Source of the DNA: Marinisporobacter sp. | GTDB taxonomy: Bacteria > Bacillota > Clostridia > Peptostreptococcales > Thermotaleaceae | Reading direction: 5' to 3' | DNA length: 53,916 nucleotides | NCBI GenBank assembly: GCA_025210395.1 | Contig: JAOARV010000033.1 | Span: 1-53,916 of the forward strand | Shown: positions 52,532 through 53,916 of the stretch, piece after piece | How positions within the stretch are numbered: position 1 is the first letter of the stretch | Layout: each line of letters opens with the position of its first letter | Position numbers and translations under genes: made by a program | The notes under the pieces: generated by a model | What the model was told of the DNA's origin: nothing | The model's input: the letters and a program-made list of their open reading frames with translations, nothing else | The model's database searches: none

Positions 52532-53545
52532 ATGCAAATTGATTTTCATTATTATACTGTTTATACGCTCTGTAGGCTAGCAGGAATAAAAGATGAATAT
52601 AGTAAAAAGATAGCTTATTCTTCTCAACAGGTAGATGATGCAAAGTATGATCATGTATTAGAATTTCAAAGTGGAGGAAGATTTGAACAACAGCTATCTG
52701 CACATAAGTTTCTTGATTTAGGAGTTCTTAGTAAAAGTACTTCCTATGATATATTTTTACCTTTTCATTTCTTGCCAGGGATAGAAGGAGAAACATTTTA
52801 TGAAAAATTAATCTGTAGACAAAATAGCAAAATTAGTAAAGAAATGCTAAAAGATACATTAAAAACATTAGATAAACCTTATGGGTTACATCGATTAGGA
52901 ATCGCTTTACATGTATATGCAGATACATGGTCTCATCAGAATTTTCATGGATTATTTAAAAAAGAAAATGATGTGGATGAGTTAGAACTGATCAATGGAT
53001 TAGATGATTCAGAAGCACTTATATGGCTAAAAGCTAAGTTTATACCTGCGATAGGACATGGGCAAGCCTATATATATCCAGATGAACCTTATTTGATTTG
53101 GAGATATATAGAATATAATATGAAAGAAAAATTGACTGTAAATAATCAATATAGAGCAATGGATGCAGTTTACCATATATATTATTATTTAAGCAATGAG
53201 GTAAAAAGAAAAAAACCTGAAATTTATGAAGGAATCCCTAGAAAATGGAGGATCATAGAAAATAAAATAAGACAAATTCTAATCAATAGAGCATTGGTGG
53301 ATGAAAGAGTGAAGCTTTGGCAAGAACAGCTGAAAAATGGCTTCTTTGGATTTAGAGTACAAGTTGAATATAATGATAGAGAGTGGTTCAAAGAAGCAGT
53401 GAATGTAATAGATGCAGATAAAAAAATATATGATAAGAATGAAAATTTTTATCAAAGTGATTGGAAGTATTTTCAAGATGCATTAATACTGCATAGATTC
53501 CACATTAGGAATGAACTTTTACCTAAGTATGGAATTATTACGTAA
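52532..53545 (+). CDS. DUF6765-like protein with phospholipase C-like His/Asp motif
   Basis: Probably a member of a family of uncharacterised clostridial proteins (DUF6765 from memory). The N-terminus MQIDFHYYTVYTLCRLAGI and AYSSQQVDDAKYDH are typical. The central LHRLGIALHVYADTWSHQNF matches the H..G..LH...D...H metal motif of zinc-dependent phospholipase C and S1/P1 nucleases, so a metal-dependent hydrolase is plausible. There is no signal peptide, unlike secreted phospholipases. ATG after AAAGGGGGA. 337 residues. It is separated by a terminator from the molybdenum genes and has no obvious link to them. Confidence 0.8.
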   Translation: MQIDFHYYTVYTLCRLAGIKDEYSKKIAYSSQQVDDAKYDHVLEFQSGGRFEQQLSAHKFLDLGVLSKSTSYDIFLPFHFLPGIEGETFYEKLICRQNSKISKEMLKDTLKTLDKPYGLHRLGIALHVYADTWSHQNFHGLFKKENDVDELELINGLDDSEALIWLKAKFIPAIGHGQAYIYPDEPYLIWRYIEYNMKEKLTVNNQYRAMDAVYHIYYYLSNEVKRKKPEIYEGIPRKWRIIENKIRQILINRALVDERVKLWQEQLKNGFFGFRVQVEYNDREWFKEAVNVIDADKKIYDKNENFYQSDWKYFQDALILHRFHIRNELLPKYGIIT

Positions 53546-53630
53546 TTAAAAAATAAATCTTTTTTAGAATATATTACAAAAATTTTTAAAAAAAAGTAAA
53601 TAAAATTTTATTTTGAATTGAATGCAATAT

Positions 53631-53690
53631 ACATAAATGAACAACAACATCATTTTGAATATTCCGAATGGTGTTGTTGTCTATTTATGT
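53631..53690. terminator. Long hairpin between convergent genes
   Basis: ACATAAAT...ATTTATGT and ACAACAACATCATT...AATGGTGTTGTTGT form 8 + 14 bp arms separated by a 2x2 internal loop. It can act as a terminator for genes on both strands, though U tracts are weak. Confidence 0.65.
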
Positions 53691-53804
53691 AAAAAAAGCA
53701 TAAATAGGATGATAACAGAATAGGTATTTGAAAAGAAAATTTACAAATTTGAAAGTGAAAGAAGAAAAATAGAATATATAGATAAACAATATTGAGATTA
53801 AAAA

Positions 53805-53916
53805 TTACTTATAATAACTTCTAGCATTAACAAGAGATTGAGTTTCTTTAGTGTGGGAATTTGCATAATTAAAATAATCTACGATGAAATCCTTTATTTC
53901 TTGAATAGATGTTCTA
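53805..53916 (-). CDS. 3' end of an unidentified minus-strand gene
   Basis: On the minus strand an open frame enters from the right edge and stops at 53805-53807. The last ~36 codons read RTSIQEIKDFIVDYFNYANS followed by HTKETQSLVNARSYYK. Codon use resembles the neighbouring genes. The fragment is too short to identify. The hairpin at 53631-53690 lies 115 bp beyond its stop. It could also be a chance frame. Confidence 0.45.
   Translation of the reverse strand, partial: RTSIQEIKDFIVDYFNYANSHTKETQSLVNARSYYK

Noticed and set aside
52368..52580. Plus-strand 70-codon frame between modA and the DUF6765-like gene
   Set aside because: It starts inside the modA terminator, lacks a ribosome site and overlaps the start of the next, well-supported gene.

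Overview
The window is a stretch of AT-rich chromosome from a spore-forming, low-GC Gram-positive anaerobe, most likely class Clostridia. This is inferred from strong AGGAGG ribosome sites with many TTG/GTG starts, a GerM-type sporulation lipoprotein, cortex-type amidases, NAD-dependent ligase, a clostridial-style S4 paralogue and a selenium/molybdenum hydroxylase cluster. Nearly every gene is on the + strand. The species cannot be fixed from the sequence alone.

Layout. (1) 1-2.6 kb: the 3' end of pcrA and complete ligA. (2) 2.7-14.7 kb: two complete, closely similar oligopeptide ABC operons in tandem, each ordered oppB-C-D-F-A. (3) 14.7-23.4 kb: a small Cys protein on the minus strand, an unrecognised protein, two tandem AMIN/amidase_3 cell-wall hydrolases with near-identical promoters, a GerM lipoprotein, then rph, rdgB and a YfcE/MJ0936-type phosphodiesterase. 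(4) 23.5-24.95 kb: a tRNA cluster (Pro, Pro, Gly, Arg-TCT, His, Lys, Gly, Arg-TCG). Three of its genes are preceded by a duplicate of their own 5' half fused to a 45-nt covarying hairpin element. (5) 25.3-31.8 kb: an accessory region with a SecB-like chaperone and small partner gene, hsdM, a 53-aa linker gene, an hsdS cut by an IS200/IS605 element (tnpA + zinc-finger-less tnpB), an ABC-exporter 3' remnant on the other side of the element, and an orphan 315-aa-class protein. (6) 31.9-37.9 kb: an S4 paralogue and a TroABCD-type metal transporter, each with a Fur/Zur-like box. (7) 38.0-38.9 kb: a gene-free kilobase with an apparent structured ncRNA carrying its own promoter and terminator, then a guanine riboswitch and a PurR-like box. 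(8) 39-52.4 kb: NCS2 purine permease, three-subunit xanthine-dehydrogenase-type hydroxylase, its YqeB/YqeC/MocA/XdhC accessory genes, molybdenum-cofactor genes (mogA, moeA-like, moaC, moaA, MOSC) and molybdate uptake (modA, modB; no modC seen). (9) 52.5 kb to the end: a DUF6765/phospholipase-C-like protein and the 3' end of an unidentified minus-strand gene.

How it fits together. Region 8 reads as one purine-catabolism module: import of xanthine or a related purine, oxidation by a molybdenum (probably selenium-dependent) hydroxylase, and local supply of the cofactor. Its entry point is apparently controlled by a guanine riboswitch and PurR. Region 6 looks like a metal-starvation response pairing metal uptake with a substitute ribosomal protein. 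Region 5 looks like a decayed defence/mobile island next to tRNA genes. The most unusual signals are the tRNA-half/hairpin units, the unassigned ncRNA at 38.08-38.43 kb, and the SecB-like chaperone pair. All start-site choices, regulator assignments and RNA calls come from reading the sequence and were not tested by database search or folding software.
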